From assembly GCA_015999765.1 (NCBI GenBank), contig JAECQR010000003.1, positions 186,001 through 250,000 of the forward strand: 64,000 nucleotides of DNA, read 5' to 3'. The notes beneath the pieces were generated by a model, which made no database searches, was not told the origin of the DNA, and worked only from the letters and a program-made list of their open reading frames with translations. Position numbers and translations under genes: made by a program. Below, in pieces: positions 34,547 to 44,161 of the stretch. Within the stretch, counting starts at the first letter, position 1, and every line of letters starts with the position of its first letter. The DNA comes from Flavobacteriia bacterium (GTDB lineage: Bacteria; Bacteroidota; Bacteroidia; Flavobacteriales; Weeksellaceae).

Positions 34547-35215
34547 ATGTTTTCCATAAATATTGCTCACCATTATCAAGAAATAAAGAAGAATTTACCT
34601 GAAGAGGTGCAACTTGTTGCAGTTTCAAAAACACATCCTGTAGAAGCAATTCTTACAGTTTATAATTTAGGGCAAAGGGTGTTCGCAGAAAATAAAGTAC
34701 AGGAACTCTGTGAAAAGCAACCCCTTTTACCAAAAGATATCGAGTGGCACCTTATCGGACATCTCCAGACCAATAAGGTGAAATATATCGCACCATTTAT
34801 CGATACGATTCAGAGTGTAGATTCTTCGAAGCTTTTAGAGGAGATCGATAAACAGGCCGCAAAAAACCAAAGAAAAATAAAAATTTTACTTCAGGTAAAA
34901 ATTGCTGAAGAGGAATCTAAATTCGGCTTGGAAATACACGAAGCAAAAGAACTTTTTCAGGAGTGGCTTAATGGGAAATTCCCTAATGTTGAAATTAATG
35001 GTTTGATGGGTATGGCAACCTTCACGGATGATAAGAACCAGGTGAAGAAAGAATTTACTCTTCTAAAACAAATCTTCGACAAACTCACATTACAGAAACC
35101 ATTGAAAATTCTGTCGATGGGTATGAGTGATGACTATCCTGTTGCTATTTCGTGTGGAGCTAATTCGGTAAGGATTGGATCTGCTATTTTCGGACACCGA
35201 CAATATGACCTATAA
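34547..35215 (+). CDS. YggS/PROSC-type PLP-binding protein
   Basis: A 222-residue protein of the fold-type III PLP homeostasis family (YggS, PLPBP). It carries PLP on the lysine of LVAVSKTHP (near residue 27). Other marks are FAENKVQE, WHLIGHLQTNKVKYI, LMGMATFTDD, LSMGMSDDYPVAI and the closing VRIGSAIFG phosphate loop. It has no known catalytic activity and is thought to buffer PLP and affect amino-acid balance. It is divergent from the signalling operon, and the sigma-54-type regulator follows after 78 bases. Confidence 0.94.
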   Translation: MFSINIAHHYQEIKKNLPEEVQLVAVSKTHPVEAILTVYNLGQRVFAENKVQELCEKQPLLPKDIEWHLIGHLQTNKVKYIAPFIDTIQSVDSSKLLEEIDKQAAKNQRKIKILLQVKIAEEESKFGLEIHEAKELFQEWLNGKFPNVEINGLMGMATFTDDKNQVKKEFTLLKQIFDKLTLQKPLKILSMGMSDDYPVAISCGANSVRIGSAIFGHRQYDL

Positions 35216-35293
35216 TTGGTTTTAGGTACGATTATTGCTGAATAATATGCAAATTCTAAACTGAATTTTTATTAAATCCATAAATTTTTATTA

Positions 35294-36478
35294 ATGCAAA
35301 AAATCTTAATTGTTGAAGATGAAAAAGCCATTTCAGGCGTACTTCAAAGTATTCTTTCCGACGAACTGCCGGATTACGAATTTGTAATCGCAGAAGACGG
35401 TCTCGAAGGCTTTAAGCATATTGAGAAAGATGATTTCGCCCTGGTAGTTTCCGATATTAAAATGCCTAAACTTTCAGGCACTGAGTTGCTTAAACAATCT
35501 TTACAACTAAAGCCAGATACCACATTCGTGATGATTTCCGGGCATGCCGATATTGATACTGCTGTAGATTGCCTGAAAGAAGGCGCATATGATTTCATTT
35601 CGAAACCCATTGATATCAACCGTCTCATTACCAGTGTTAAAAACGCTTTAGACAAAAGAAATCTTACCAGAACTAATCAGGTTCTTAAAGTAGAAAATAC
35701 GACATTAAAGAAAAAAGTAAATAAGAAATACCAGATGATTGGTCAGTCCGCTGCCCTGAAGAAAATTCAGGACATGATTGAGAAAGTGGCAAGTTCTGAT
35801 GCCAGAGTTCTAATTACAGGGCCGAATGGAGCCGGAAAAGAATTAGTGGCTCACTCTATCCACGCCCAAAGTGAACGCAGTAGAGGTCCGATGATTGAAG
35901 TTAACTGTGCCGCAATTCCTTCTGAACTTATCGAATCTGAGCTTTTCGGACACGTAAAAGGCAGTTTTACAGGCGCCATTAAAGATAAACAGGGAAAATT
36001 TGAACTGGCAAACAACGGAACTATTTTCCTTGATGAAATTGGTGACATGACCCTCGTTGCGCAGGCCAAAGTGCTGCGGGCATTACAGGAAAGTAAGGTT
36101 TCTCCGGTGGGAAGCGATAAGGAAATAAAAGTTGATGTTCGTGTTTTGGCAGCTACCAATAAAAATATGAAGCAGGAAATAGAAGCCGGAAAATTCCGGG
36201 AAGATCTGTATCACAGGCTTTCGGTAATCGAAATCTACGTACCGCCATTGGATGAAAGAAAAGAAGACATCCGTCTGTTGGTAGATCATTTTGCCAAAAC
36301 CATTTCTGAAGAACACGGCACCGCCCAGAAGGTTTTCGATGAAAAAGCTATTGTCGCCCTCGAAAATTTCAGCTGGACAGGGAACATTCGTGAGTTACGT
36401 AATGTGGTAGAGCGGCTTATTATCTTAGGATCAAATCCGGTCTCGGAAGATGATGTTGCAAGTTTCGTAAGGAAATAA
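35294..36478 (+). CDS. NtrC-like response regulator lacking a DNA-binding domain
   Basis: A 394-residue protein with a receiver domain (phosphoacceptor Asp54 in LVVSDIKMP, Lys in DFISKP) followed by a sigma-54 interaction AAA+ domain. Walker A is GPNGAGKE near residue 176, the loop that contacts sigma-54 reads GSFTGA at about 223-228, Walker B is GTIFLDEIGDM, and the arginine finger region is FREDLYHRLSV. The AAA+ lid has FSWTGNIRELRNVVERL, after which only about 20 residues follow. The Fis-type helix-turn-helix usually found at the end is missing. It could activate sigma-54 promoters from solution. No histidine kinase gene adjoins it. Confidence 0.9.
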   Translation: MQKILIVEDEKAISGVLQSILSDELPDYEFVIAEDGLEGFKHIEKDDFALVVSDIKMPKLSGTELLKQSLQLKPDTTFVMISGHADIDTAVDCLKEGAYDFISKPIDINRLITSVKNALDKRNLTRTNQVLKVENTTLKKKVNKKYQMIGQSAALKKIQDMIEKVASSDARVLITGPNGAGKELVAHSIHAQSERSRGPMIEVNCAAIPSELIESELFGHVKGSFTGAIKDKQGKFELANNGTIFLDEIGDMTLVAQAKVLRALQESKVSPVGSDKEIKVDVRVLAATNKNMKQEIEAGKFREDLYHRLSVIEIYVPPLDERKEDIRLLVDHFAKTISEEHGTAQKVFDEKAIVALENFSWTGNIRELRNVVERLIILGSNPVSEDDVASFVRK

Positions 36479-36506
36479 TTACATTAAAACAAATAACTAG
36501 AAAAAG

Positions 36507-36536
36507 TTTGCAGTATTTTTGCTGCAAATTTTTTTT
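36507..36536 (+). terminator. Terminator whose loop holds a promoter -7 box
   Basis: Arms TTTGCAG and CTGCAAA with an 8-base loop and a run of T ending at the MATE ATG. It would end the regulator transcript. Confidence 0.65.
36514..36521 (+). promoter_or_regulatory. Candidate -7 box of the MATE gene
   Basis: TATTTTTG, an exact TAnnTTTG match, forms the loop of the terminator above and lies 15 bases before the MATE ATG. No -33 TTG is seen at 19-21 bases upstream. Confidence 0.4.
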
Positions 36537-37898
36537 ATGGCATTTCTCAACAAGCAGTACACCAAAGCGTGTCTTACATTAGCCCTTCCCGTTATGATCA
36601 CACAGGTTGGTCAGGTATCGGTAAATTTATTCGACAATATTATTGTAGGAAAACTTTTAGGAGCCCAGGCTTTAGCCTCGGTTTCACTGGGAAATGCGGT
36701 ATTTTTTTCGATTTTTGTATTTGCGCTTGGATTCTCGTTTGCGATTCCGCCATTAGTTTCTGAGGCTCATTCGCAGGAAAAACACAGCGTCATCAATTCA
36801 GTTTTCAGACATGGTTTTGTTATTAATCTGGGAATTGGATTATTGCTGATGATTCTGCTTTTCGCCGCGATGCCGCTACTCTACCATATGGATCAGCCGG
36901 TAGAAATTATTCCTGATACAATTGGGTTTCTGAGCATCATGACCTTAAGTATTCTGCCGTTCATGGTATTTCAGACGCTGCGCGAAGTGTCAGAAGGTTT
37001 ATCTTACACTATCGGCGTAACCAAAGCGACCATTATTGCCAATGTCATCAATATCATTCTTAATTATGTCTTCATCAAAGGGATGTTCGGGTTTCCGGCA
37101 ATGGGCGTTCAGGGATCTGCATTAGCAAGTTTAATTGCGAGAATTTTCATGATGATTTTTCTTTATTATGTTTTGCTGAAAGAAGAAAAAACCAGACGAT
37201 ATATCAAGGCGTTTTCGTTAAAGATTGCAGAATTCTCCAAAGAAATGTTCAGTAAAATGCTGAAAATCGGTTTTCCTACAGCTTTACAGATGTTTTTTGA
37301 AGTTACTGCCTTTGCTGGAGCAGCTTTTATCTGCGGGCTGGTCTCAGCAAAAGACATAGCGTCTCACCAAATTGCATTGTCTATGGCTTCATTTACATTT
37401 AATCTTTGTATTGGATTTAGTGTTGCTTCCACAGTGCTTATTGGCCGCAAACTCGGCGAGCGGGATTATGTTGGACTTAAGAAAGTCGGCATTAATAATC
37501 TGAAGATTGTCTTCATTTTTATGTTTGTATGCGGTGTGTTTTTCATTGTCGGCAGACATATACTCCCTACTTTCTTCACAAAACCTGAAGATATCGATGT
37601 GGTGCAGTTAGCAGCAAAATTATTGATCATTGCTTCCCTGTTTCAGCTTTCAGACGGAATCCAGGTCGTGGCACTCGGAAGTTTAAGGGGAATTCAGGAT
37701 GTGAAAATTCCTTCAATTATTACATTCATTGCATATTGGCTTATTGCAATTCCTTTAGGTTATATTTTGTGTGTTCCGATGAAGATGGGTGCTTTCGGAA
37801 TGTGGATTGCCTTAGGTCTGGGGCTCACCGTTTCCGCAGTTTTACTTGTCTACCGGTTTTTGAGTCTTTCTCAAAGAAAAATCAATGCAGCTCAATAA
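36537..37898 (+). CDS. MATE family multidrug efflux transporter
   Basis: A 453-residue inner-membrane protein with twelve hydrophobic helices in two homologous halves, exporting cationic drugs or metabolites by ion antiport. The MATE opening KACLTLALPVMITQVGQVSVNLFDNIIVGKL is clear. PFMVFQTLREVSEGLSYT and the second-half FPTALQMFFEVTAFAGAAFICG with SHQIALSMASFTFNLCIGFS are also typical. The start is the ATG after the terminator; the TTG further upstream lies inside the hairpin. It ends before a terminator shared with the convergent RND operon. The substrate is unknown. Confidence 0.93.
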   Translation: MAFLNKQYTKACLTLALPVMITQVGQVSVNLFDNIIVGKLLGAQALASVSLGNAVFFSIFVFALGFSFAIPPLVSEAHSQEKHSVINSVFRHGFVINLGIGLLLMILLFAAMPLLYHMDQPVEIIPDTIGFLSIMTLSILPFMVFQTLREVSEGLSYTIGVTKATIIANVINIILNYVFIKGMFGFPAMGVQGSALASLIARIFMMIFLYYVLLKEEKTRRYIKAFSLKIAEFSKEMFSKMLKIGFPTALQMFFEVTAFAGAAFICGLVSAKDIASHQIALSMASFTFNLCIGFSVASTVLIGRKLGERDYVGLKKVGINNLKIVFIFMFVCGVFFIVGRHILPTFFTKPEDIDVVQLAAKLLIIASLFQLSDGIQVVALGSLRGIQDVKIPSIITFIAYWLIAIPLGYILCVPMKMGAFGMWIALGLGLTVSAVLLVYRFLSLSQRKINAAQ

Positions 37899-37917
37899 TT
37901 AGAATCTTTACATAAAA

Positions 37918-37950
37918 AAATCCCTGAAAATAATTTCAGGGATTTTTTTG
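37918..37950. terminator. Bidirectional terminator between MATE gene and RND operon
   Basis: Arms AAATCCCTGAAA and TTTCAGGGATTT, loop ATAA, with A-run and T-run on either side. Confidence 0.88.
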
Positions 37951-37966
37951 TCACGGAAAAGGTTTC

Positions 37967-40900
37967 TTAAAACTCAATTTCCTGGTCAGGATGGATGTGA
38001 TCGTAGTCAGCAACCATTTCTTCTTCATAATTTGTTTTCTCTTTTTTCGAAAATCTGTTCTCCAGTCTTACCATTATCAGATATACTACCGGTACAATAA
38101 TCAGTGTAAGGAAGAGGGATGAAATAAGTCCTCCGATAATTACAATTGCAAGTCCGTTATTCATTTCTGCAGCTGCACCTGATGCCATCGCAATCGGAAG
38201 CATACCAAATACCATTGCGATAGTTGTCATCAAAATCGGGCGAAGTCTCGCATGATTTGCCTGAACTAAAGCATTTTCAATTGTCTCTCCTTTATCAATC
38301 CTGTGATTTGCGAAATCCACAAGTAAAATTGCATTTTTCGCAACAAGACCAATCAACATAATAATCCCCAGGATCGTAAATATATTTAAACTTTGGTTGG
38401 TTAAAGCCAATGCCCAAAGTGCACCGATAAATGAAAGCGGAATAGAGAAAAGTACGATGAACGGCTTCAGGAAGTCATCATAAAGCACCACCATAATCAT
38501 GTAAACCAAAAGGATCGCAGCAAGTAAAGCTACTCCCAAAGTTCCGAAACCTTCACTCTGGTTTTCCATATTTCCTCCCCAAACCCAGTTTACACCGGCT
38601 GGTTTCTTCACTTCTGCCATTTTCTCTTCCCACTCCGCGGCTACACCACCTGTCGTTTTACCTACAGTCTGAGCCTGAACCGTTACGGAAGGTGAACGGT
38701 CGTAGCGCTCAAGCAACGCCGGGCCGGAAGTAAAGTTGATGTCTGCGAACTGCGAAAGCTGAACTTTAAATCCGTCTTTATTCACAAAGTTGATGCTTCT
38801 CACATCGTCAATGCTCGTTCTGTTGGCTTCATCAAGGATGATATTGATGTCGTACTCATTACTTCCGGTACGGAATTTATTATCTGTATTCCCGCTGAAA
38901 GCTGTTCTCAACGTCTGCCCTACGGTAGCAACATTTAATCCTAAGGATGTCATCTTATCACGGTCTACCGTAACAGAAATTTCTGGATTACCTTCTTCCA
39001 CACTCAGTTTAATTTCTGAAGCTCCGTCGATTGTTCTCAACTTAGCTTCTGCGGCTTTGGCGTAAGACATTGCGTCTTCCAGTGTTGTACCCGCAACAGT
39101 CATCTGAAGTGGAGCCTGTTCTGCGCCCATAAACCCTACTGGAACTGTAGTTACTTTTGCACCGACCAATACTTTCTCAAGATCGCGTTTCAGTTTTGCT
39201 GCATAAACTTTCGTATCATCATTTCTCTCGCTTTTTGGCACCAATTCTACACTGATTTCTGATTTGTAATTGGTAGACTGCATTGCGCCCATTCCACCGC
39301 TGACTGATCCCACCGAGGTAATCATTTTAACGATTTCGGGTTTCTTCGCAAGATATTTTTCAGCATCCTGTGTGATGAAATTGGTTTCTTCCAGAGATGT
39401 GTCTTTCGGCATTTCGATCTGTACCAGGAATTCTCCTTTATCTGTCCCCGGAAAGAAATCGGATCCGATATAGCCCATGACCGCCAATGAAATTGCACTT
39501 GCAAAAAGAACAATGGTAATGGCAAAAGTTTTCAGTTTGTTTACCAGACTCCATTTCAAAATTCCTTCAATTTTGTGGGTAAACCAGGTAAGTCCGTCTT
39601 CAAATTTTGCAAGAATTTTACCAAAGAATGATTTATTGTTAATTACTTCCAGTTTTCCGTATCGGGAGAAAAGCCATGGAACAACGGTAAATGAAACGAG
39701 TAATGAAAGCAAAGTTGCAATAATTACCGTGACACAGAACTGTGAAATAATGTCGGAAACCAATCCGGAACTCATCGCAATCGGCAGAAATACCACCACA
39801 ATAACCAAGGTAATCGCCGTAACTGTAAATCCGATTTCTTTTGCACCGTCGTACGAGGCACGCACTTTGTTTTTGCCCATCTCCATGTGGCGGTGGATGT
39901 TTTCAATAACAACGATTGCATCATCAACAAGAATCCCAACCACGAGGGAAAGTCCAAGTAAACTCATTAAGTTCAGACTGTAGCCCAAAAGATACATTCC
40001 GATAAATGTTGCAATAAGCGAAGTTGGAATCGCTACCATTACAATTAACGCATTCCGGAAACTGTGAAGGAAGAACATCATTACAAATGCTACCAGCGCA
40101 ATCGCAATCAACAAATCTTTAATTACAGCGTTCGCAGCTTCAAGCGTAAAGGTTGATGTATCACTTGCAACCGTAATTTTAATATTATTTCCTTTGTACT
40201 GCTCTTCAATCTGGGCGATTTTTTCCTGCACCAGACGGCTCACTTCTACAGCGTTGGCATCGGTCTGTTTCTGCACCTGAAGCATCATGGTGTTTTCCTG
40301 ATTAATACGCGCTATTTTATCAGCTACCTTCTGCGTATCCTGAACTTCAGCAATGTCTGAAAGACGGATGTTTTGCCCGTTTTTAGAGGAAATCGTAAGG
40401 TTTCGTAATTCATCCACTGAAGAAATTTTTCCTGCCAGACGGATGAGTGTGCTATTTGATCTTGTTTTTAAACTTCCTGTAGGGAAATCTAAGTTCGACA
40501 TTGTAATCATTTGCTGAACTTCCGGAATAGTAAGTCCATAACCTTCCAGTTTTTCCTGGTTCAGGTTGATGCGGATTTCTCTTTCCTGCCCGCCAACGAT
40601 ATCAACTTTAGAAACTCCCGGAATTCTGGAGAATACAGGCTGGATCCGCTGATCAATAAGGTCGTAAAGTTCATTTTCAGTTAGGTTTCCGGTTACACCC
40701 ATTCTTACGATCGGCATATCTGAAAGCGAAAACTGTGTAAGCGACGGTTCATCGATATCCTCCGGAAGGTCTGAACGGATGGCATTAATCTTACGCTGCG
40801 CTTCATTTAAAGCAAAATCCACATCTGCATCATTATTAAACTGAATGATAACAACAGAGAGACTTTCGTAAGATTTAGACTGAATTTTCTTCACCCCTTC

Positions 40901-41122
40901 GAGCGCGGAAACAGCATCTTCTATTTTTCTTGAAACTGTATTTTCTACCTCGGAAGGTGAAGCGCCGGGATATACCGTGGCAACAGTTACTACTTTTACT
41001 TCGAATTTCGGAATAAGTTCGTAGTTCAGCTGCGAATAGCTGAAAAGACCTCCAATAATCAGTAACGCGAGCATTACAATGACCAGACTGGGTCTTTTAA
41101 TCGATACTTCTGCTAATTTCAT
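37967..41122 (-). CDS. RND efflux pump inner-membrane transporter (AcrB/MdtB type)
   Basis: A 1051-residue proton-driven exporter with twelve helices and two large periplasmic loops. It opens with RPSLVIVMLALLIIGG. It has the porter-domain motif GGQEREIRINLNQEKL, and the proton-relay helix contains LVVGILVDDAIVVIENIHR with the paired aspartates. The second half has GLVAKNAILLVDFANHR and RLRPILMTTIAMVFGMLPIA. It is the last gene of the tetR-tolC-hlyD-acrB operon. The paired acidic residues fit a drug (HAE1) pump rather than a metal pump. The C-terminal tail is acidic. Confidence 0.95.
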   Translation of the reverse strand: MKLAEVSIKRPSLVIVMLALLIIGGLFSYSQLNYELIPKFEVKVVTVATVYPGASPSEVENTVSRKIEDAVSALEGVKKIQSKSYESLSVVIIQFNNDADVDFALNEAQRKINAIRSDLPEDIDEPSLTQFSLSDMPIVRMGVTGNLTENELYDLIDQRIQPVFSRIPGVSKVDIVGGQEREIRINLNQEKLEGYGLTIPEVQQMITMSNLDFPTGSLKTRSNSTLIRLAGKISSVDELRNLTISSKNGQNIRLSDIAEVQDTQKVADKIARINQENTMMLQVQKQTDANAVEVSRLVQEKIAQIEEQYKGNNIKITVASDTSTFTLEAANAVIKDLLIAIALVAFVMMFFLHSFRNALIVMVAIPTSLIATFIGMYLLGYSLNLMSLLGLSLVVGILVDDAIVVIENIHRHMEMGKNKVRASYDGAKEIGFTVTAITLVIVVVFLPIAMSSGLVSDIISQFCVTVIIATLLSLLVSFTVVPWLFSRYGKLEVINNKSFFGKILAKFEDGLTWFTHKIEGILKWSLVNKLKTFAITIVLFASAISLAVMGYIGSDFFPGTDKGEFLVQIEMPKDTSLEETNFITQDAEKYLAKKPEIVKMITSVGSVSGGMGAMQSTNYKSEISVELVPKSERNDDTKVYAAKLKRDLEKVLVGAKVTTVPVGFMGAEQAPLQMTVAGTTLEDAMSYAKAAEAKLRTIDGASEIKLSVEEGNPEISVTVDRDKMTSLGLNVATVGQTLRTAFSGNTDNKFRTGSNEYDINIILDEANRTSIDDVRSINFVNKDGFKVQLSQFADINFTSGPALLERYDRSPSVTVQAQTVGKTTGGVAAEWEEKMAEVKKPAGVNWVWGGNMENQSEGFGTLGVALLAAILLVYMIMVVLYDDFLKPFIVLFSIPLSFIGALWALALTNQSLNIFTILGIIMLIGLVAKNAILLVDFANHRIDKGETIENALVQANHARLRPILMTTIAMVFGMLPIAMASGAAAEMNNGLAIVIIGGLISSLFLTLIIVPVVYLIMVRLENRFSKKEKTNYEEEMVADYDHIHPDQEIEF

Positions 41123-41144
41123 CTAATATATTCTTAATCGATTA

Positions 41145-42200
41145 TTATTTAAGTTTACGGATCGGCGTTTTGTCGGTAAGGTTGATCTGGCCGCTGGTAA
41201 CAACTTCATCACCTGCTTTCAAACCGCTGATAACTTCCACTTTGTCTCCGTAGTTTGCGCCGCCCTGAATTTTCGTCAGATAAGCAATATTATCTCTTAC
41301 AACAAACACCAGATTATCGCTTACACTTCCTACAAATGCTTCTCTAGGAATCGTAAGAACGTTACTATTGCCGCTTCTGTTAAAGATTGCAGTTCCGTAC
41401 ATCCCTGCTTTCAGTTTGTTGAAACTGTTGGAAACGGTAATTTCTACCGGAAATTTCAGTGCTCCTGAAGCTGACGGCGCAATAAAAGTAATTCTTCCAT
41501 CAATAGCACCTTCAACCACATCAGGCTGAACTTTTACCGTATTTCCTACCGCAAGCTGGCTTACCATAGACTGGTCAACATCAACTTTAAGCTTAACTGA
41601 AGAGATATCTACCACTTCAACAATTGGAGTTCCCGGATTTAAAACGGTTCCTACTTCTACGAATTTTTGGTTTACAATACCGCTGACTTTAGAAATAACA
41701 TTTGTATCGCCTGACTGAAGATTTGCTGCCTGTAACTGCGTTCTCGCATTTTTGACCTGAAGTCTGGCCTGATCCAGTTGCAGCGCTGTTACACCGCCGG
41801 TTTTATAAGCCATTTCGTAACGGTTCAGCGCCATCACTGCATTGTCTAGATTTGCTTTTGCTCCGGAAACATTCACATTGAGCTTTTCACCAGCCATTCT
41901 GCCGATACTTTGGCCTGCTCTTACATAACTGCCTTCTTTTACATAAAGTGCAATAAGCTGCCCGCCCATTTCTGCGGAAACCTGGGCCTGTCTGTTTGGT
42001 AAAAAAGTTCCGTTTACAGTAAATTCTCCGCTGATGTCTTCTGCTTTAACTACAGTTGTACGTACGGCAACATCTTTGTTTTTTTCGGCCACGATGGCTA
42101 CTTTCTCTTCGTTACTTTTTTTATTACGCTGAAGAATGAAATAAAATGCAGCGCCAATTCCCAGGAGGGCAAGTATCGTGATGATTGTATTCTTTTTCAT
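41145..42200 (-). CDS. RND efflux periplasmic adaptor (membrane fusion protein)
   Basis: A 351-residue adaptor linking the RND pump to the TolC-like channel. It has an N-terminal membrane anchor (about residues 6-24) with no lipobox. The lipoyl half-motifs flank a helical hairpin: LIALYVKEGSYVRAGQSIG, then GANLDNA-type helices with ARLQVKNARTQLQAANL, then SKVSGIVNQKFVEVGTVLNPG. The beta-barrel and membrane-proximal domains follow, with LTIPREAFVG and GDEVVTSGQ. It lies 22 bases from the pump gene and 7 bases from the channel gene. Confidence 0.94.
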   Translation of the reverse strand: MKKNTIITILALLGIGAAFYFILQRNKKSNEEKVAIVAEKNKDVAVRTTVVKAEDISGEFTVNGTFLPNRQAQVSAEMGGQLIALYVKEGSYVRAGQSIGRMAGEKLNVNVSGAKANLDNAVMALNRYEMAYKTGGVTALQLDQARLQVKNARTQLQAANLQSGDTNVISKVSGIVNQKFVEVGTVLNPGTPIVEVVDISSVKLKVDVDQSMVSQLAVGNTVKVQPDVVEGAIDGRITFIAPSASGALKFPVEITVSNSFNKLKAGMYGTAIFNRSGNSNVLTIPREAFVGSVSDNLVFVVRDNIAYLTKIQGGANYGDKVEVISGLKAGDEVVTSGQINLTDKTPIRKLK

Positions 42201-42207
42201 AGTTTTA

Positions 42208-43545
42208 TTAATTGATATCGTTTAATGTTTTGAGTTTACCCTGTGATTTCAACAGGTCTATTTCTGCAAGTTTATAGTCTAGTTTAGCTTTTGTAAGATT
42301 GTTTTTGGCCTCGGTAAGGTCACGTTCTGCATCAAGAATGTCGTTTAATGTTGCCAAACCGTGCTGGTAATTGCTTCTGGTGTTCGAAAGCACGCTTTCT
42401 GCAAGTGAAACATTTTCGCTCTGCATATCAATCATCGTCATGTTGTTTTCAAGCTTAGTGATTGCATTTTTGTGCTGAAGATCAAGACCGAGTTCGGTTT
42501 CTCTTAAGTCTGCCTGTGCCTTTTCAATCTCTATTTTATTGAGTTCCACTCTGGATTTGGTTGCAAAGCCATTAAATATTGGTACTCTCACATTCAAACC
42601 AATAGATGCCATGTCGGACCAGTATACACCGTTGTCTTTACCATTCCACCAAGGCATCTTATCGCCCTGACCAAGGAAACCGTAGTTTGCAGAAAGCGAA
42701 ACGGTTGGGTAATATTCTGCTTCGGTTGCTTTCTTCTGCCACTCCAGCAATTCTATTTGTTTATTTACCAGTTTCACTTCACTTCTGTCAGAGAAATTTG
42801 TAGAACGGTCTGGCAGCAATGCCGGATCAAAAGTCTGCTCTGGAAGTGTAATTTCCTGAGCCATAGGCATTCCGATCATAAATTTGAGGGAGTTTTCTGC
42901 TAAATCTACCGTATTTTCCAGCTGCTTGACACCGGAACTTACATTGTTACGTGCTACTACTACCCTGTCATAATCAATCTTTCTGGCCAATCCTGCATCA
43001 TATAAACCTTTAATAATTTTGATGGTCTGATTAGTGATTGCAAGATTGCTTTCAGCATTTTTCAACATCTGATCCGCCTGATAAACCTGGAAGTAAGCAT
43101 TTGCAACTTTTTCAATAATCTGTTCCTCTGTAAGTTCTGCATTAAGAAGGTAAAATTCTTTCGTTGATTTTGCTGCTTTAAGCCCTACAAAAACTGACTG
43201 GTTAAAAAGATTCTGTGTAAGCTGCACCATATTGCTTGAAGTCCATTTCTGACCGAAAGCTACCTTTACCTGCTGCCCCGGTGCTCCAAATATTTCACCC
43301 GGTAACACAGATTCCTGCAGCAGCGGGTTATAACTGGTAGAACTGTTGAAACTTATATTCGGATAAGCATTGGATTTTACCTCGGCAATCTGTGCATCTC
43401 CTTTACGGATATCAAGCCGGGCTTTTTCCGCGTCGGCTTTGTGCTCCAATGCATAGGAAATAGCTTCGGGTAAAGTAAGAACCTTATTTTCCTGAGCATA
43501 GAAAAATCCGCCGGACAGGATTAAGGTTAAGATTAACTTTTTCAT
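42208..43545 (-). CDS. TolC-like outer-membrane efflux channel
   Basis: A 445-residue outer-membrane factor with signal peptide MKKLILTLILSGGFFYAQ. The two OEP repeats are visible as ALEHKADAEKARLDIRKGDA and VELNKIEIEKAQADLRETE, each followed by long alpha-helical coiled coils. The ending LNDILDAERDLTEAKNNLTKAK is typical of OEP proteins. It forms the tunnel and channel for the RND pump encoded behind it, and starts 2 bases after the tetR stop. Confidence 0.94.
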   Translation of the reverse strand: MKKLILTLILSGGFFYAQENKVLTLPEAISYALEHKADAEKARLDIRKGDAQIAEVKSNAYPNISFNSSTSYNPLLQESVLPGEIFGAPGQQVKVAFGQKWTSSNMVQLTQNLFNQSVFVGLKAAKSTKEFYLLNAELTEEQIIEKVANAYFQVYQADQMLKNAESNLAITNQTIKIIKGLYDAGLARKIDYDRVVVARNNVSSGVKQLENTVDLAENSLKFMIGMPMAQEITLPEQTFDPALLPDRSTNFSDRSEVKLVNKQIELLEWQKKATEAEYYPTVSLSANYGFLGQGDKMPWWNGKDNGVYWSDMASIGLNVRVPIFNGFATKSRVELNKIEIEKAQADLRETELGLDLQHKNAITKLENNMTMIDMQSENVSLAESVLSNTRSNYQHGLATLNDILDAERDLTEAKNNLTKAKLDYKLAEIDLLKSQGKLKTLNDIN

Positions 43546-43547
43546 TG

Positions 43548-44144
43548 TTATAAATTGTTATATTTTTTTAACTGTTGTTTGCCTTTTTCGGTGGTAATTG
43601 CATTCATATAAAACATGAGCGCAATATTGCTGTATTCTGTACGATCGGTTTTAGTCGTATCCAGAAACGGTGAATTGTCATAAGACATTACCATCTGAAA
43701 GTAGATGCCCGCATATAATCTAGCATCGAAATCATCTCTGTAATATCCCTGCGCTCTACCTCTTTCAATATTATGTATGAGTACTTCTGCGAATCTTTCA
43801 GAGAAATTCATCATGTGCTTATTGAAGATAGCTGGGTAATATTTGATAAGCTGGCGTATTAATAATGAATTGTTGGACTTGGCTGCTTTTTCGATGTGTT
43901 CATCGCGGCAAAACATGCGTTCTACAGCATTTTCTATTTTATTATCCAGTTCACTGAGCTTCTCAATTATTTCTGTAAGTTTAAATTCCAACACATCTTC
44001 CAAAAGGGCCTCCTTGTTGGCGTACATTTGATAAAGCGTTTTTTTTGACATCCCAAATTCCTTTGCGATATCGTCCATCGTGAGGGTTTTAGCGCCGTTA
44101 TCAATAAAGAGATCAACGACTTTCTCCAGAAATTTTCTATCCAT
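43548..44144 (-). CDS. TetR family regulator of the efflux operon
   Basis: A 198-residue repressor. The N-terminal helix-turn-helix reads LTMDDIAKEFGMSKKTLYQMYANKEAL, and the C-terminal ligand domain contains MFCRDEHIEKAAKSNNSLL. It is first in the operon with the tolC, adaptor and pump genes, so it probably represses its own operon and is released by a pump substrate. I chose the ATG giving MDRKFLEK; the longer ATG at 44186 lies upstream of the -7 box and would add a hydrophobic extension foreign to the family. The divergent gene is the major curlin, so an effect on curli cannot be excluded. Confidence 0.92.
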   Translation of the reverse strand: MDRKFLEKVVDLFIDNGAKTLTMDDIAKEFGMSKKTLYQMYANKEALLEDVLEFKLTEIIEKLSELDNKIENAVERMFCRDEHIEKAAKSNNSLLIRQLIKYYPAIFNKHMMNFSERFAEVLIHNIERGRAQGYYRDDFDARLYAGIYFQMVMSYDNSPFLDTTKTDRTEYSNIALMFYMNAITTEKGKQQLKKYNNL

Positions 44145-44161
44145 ATCTAAATTTGAAAGTG

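Noticed and set aside
39477-39983. Antisense open frame of 168 codons inside the RND pump gene
   Set aside because: It lies fully opposite a strongly conserved pump gene, has no start context and no recognisable domain; it is a shadow of the codon pattern.
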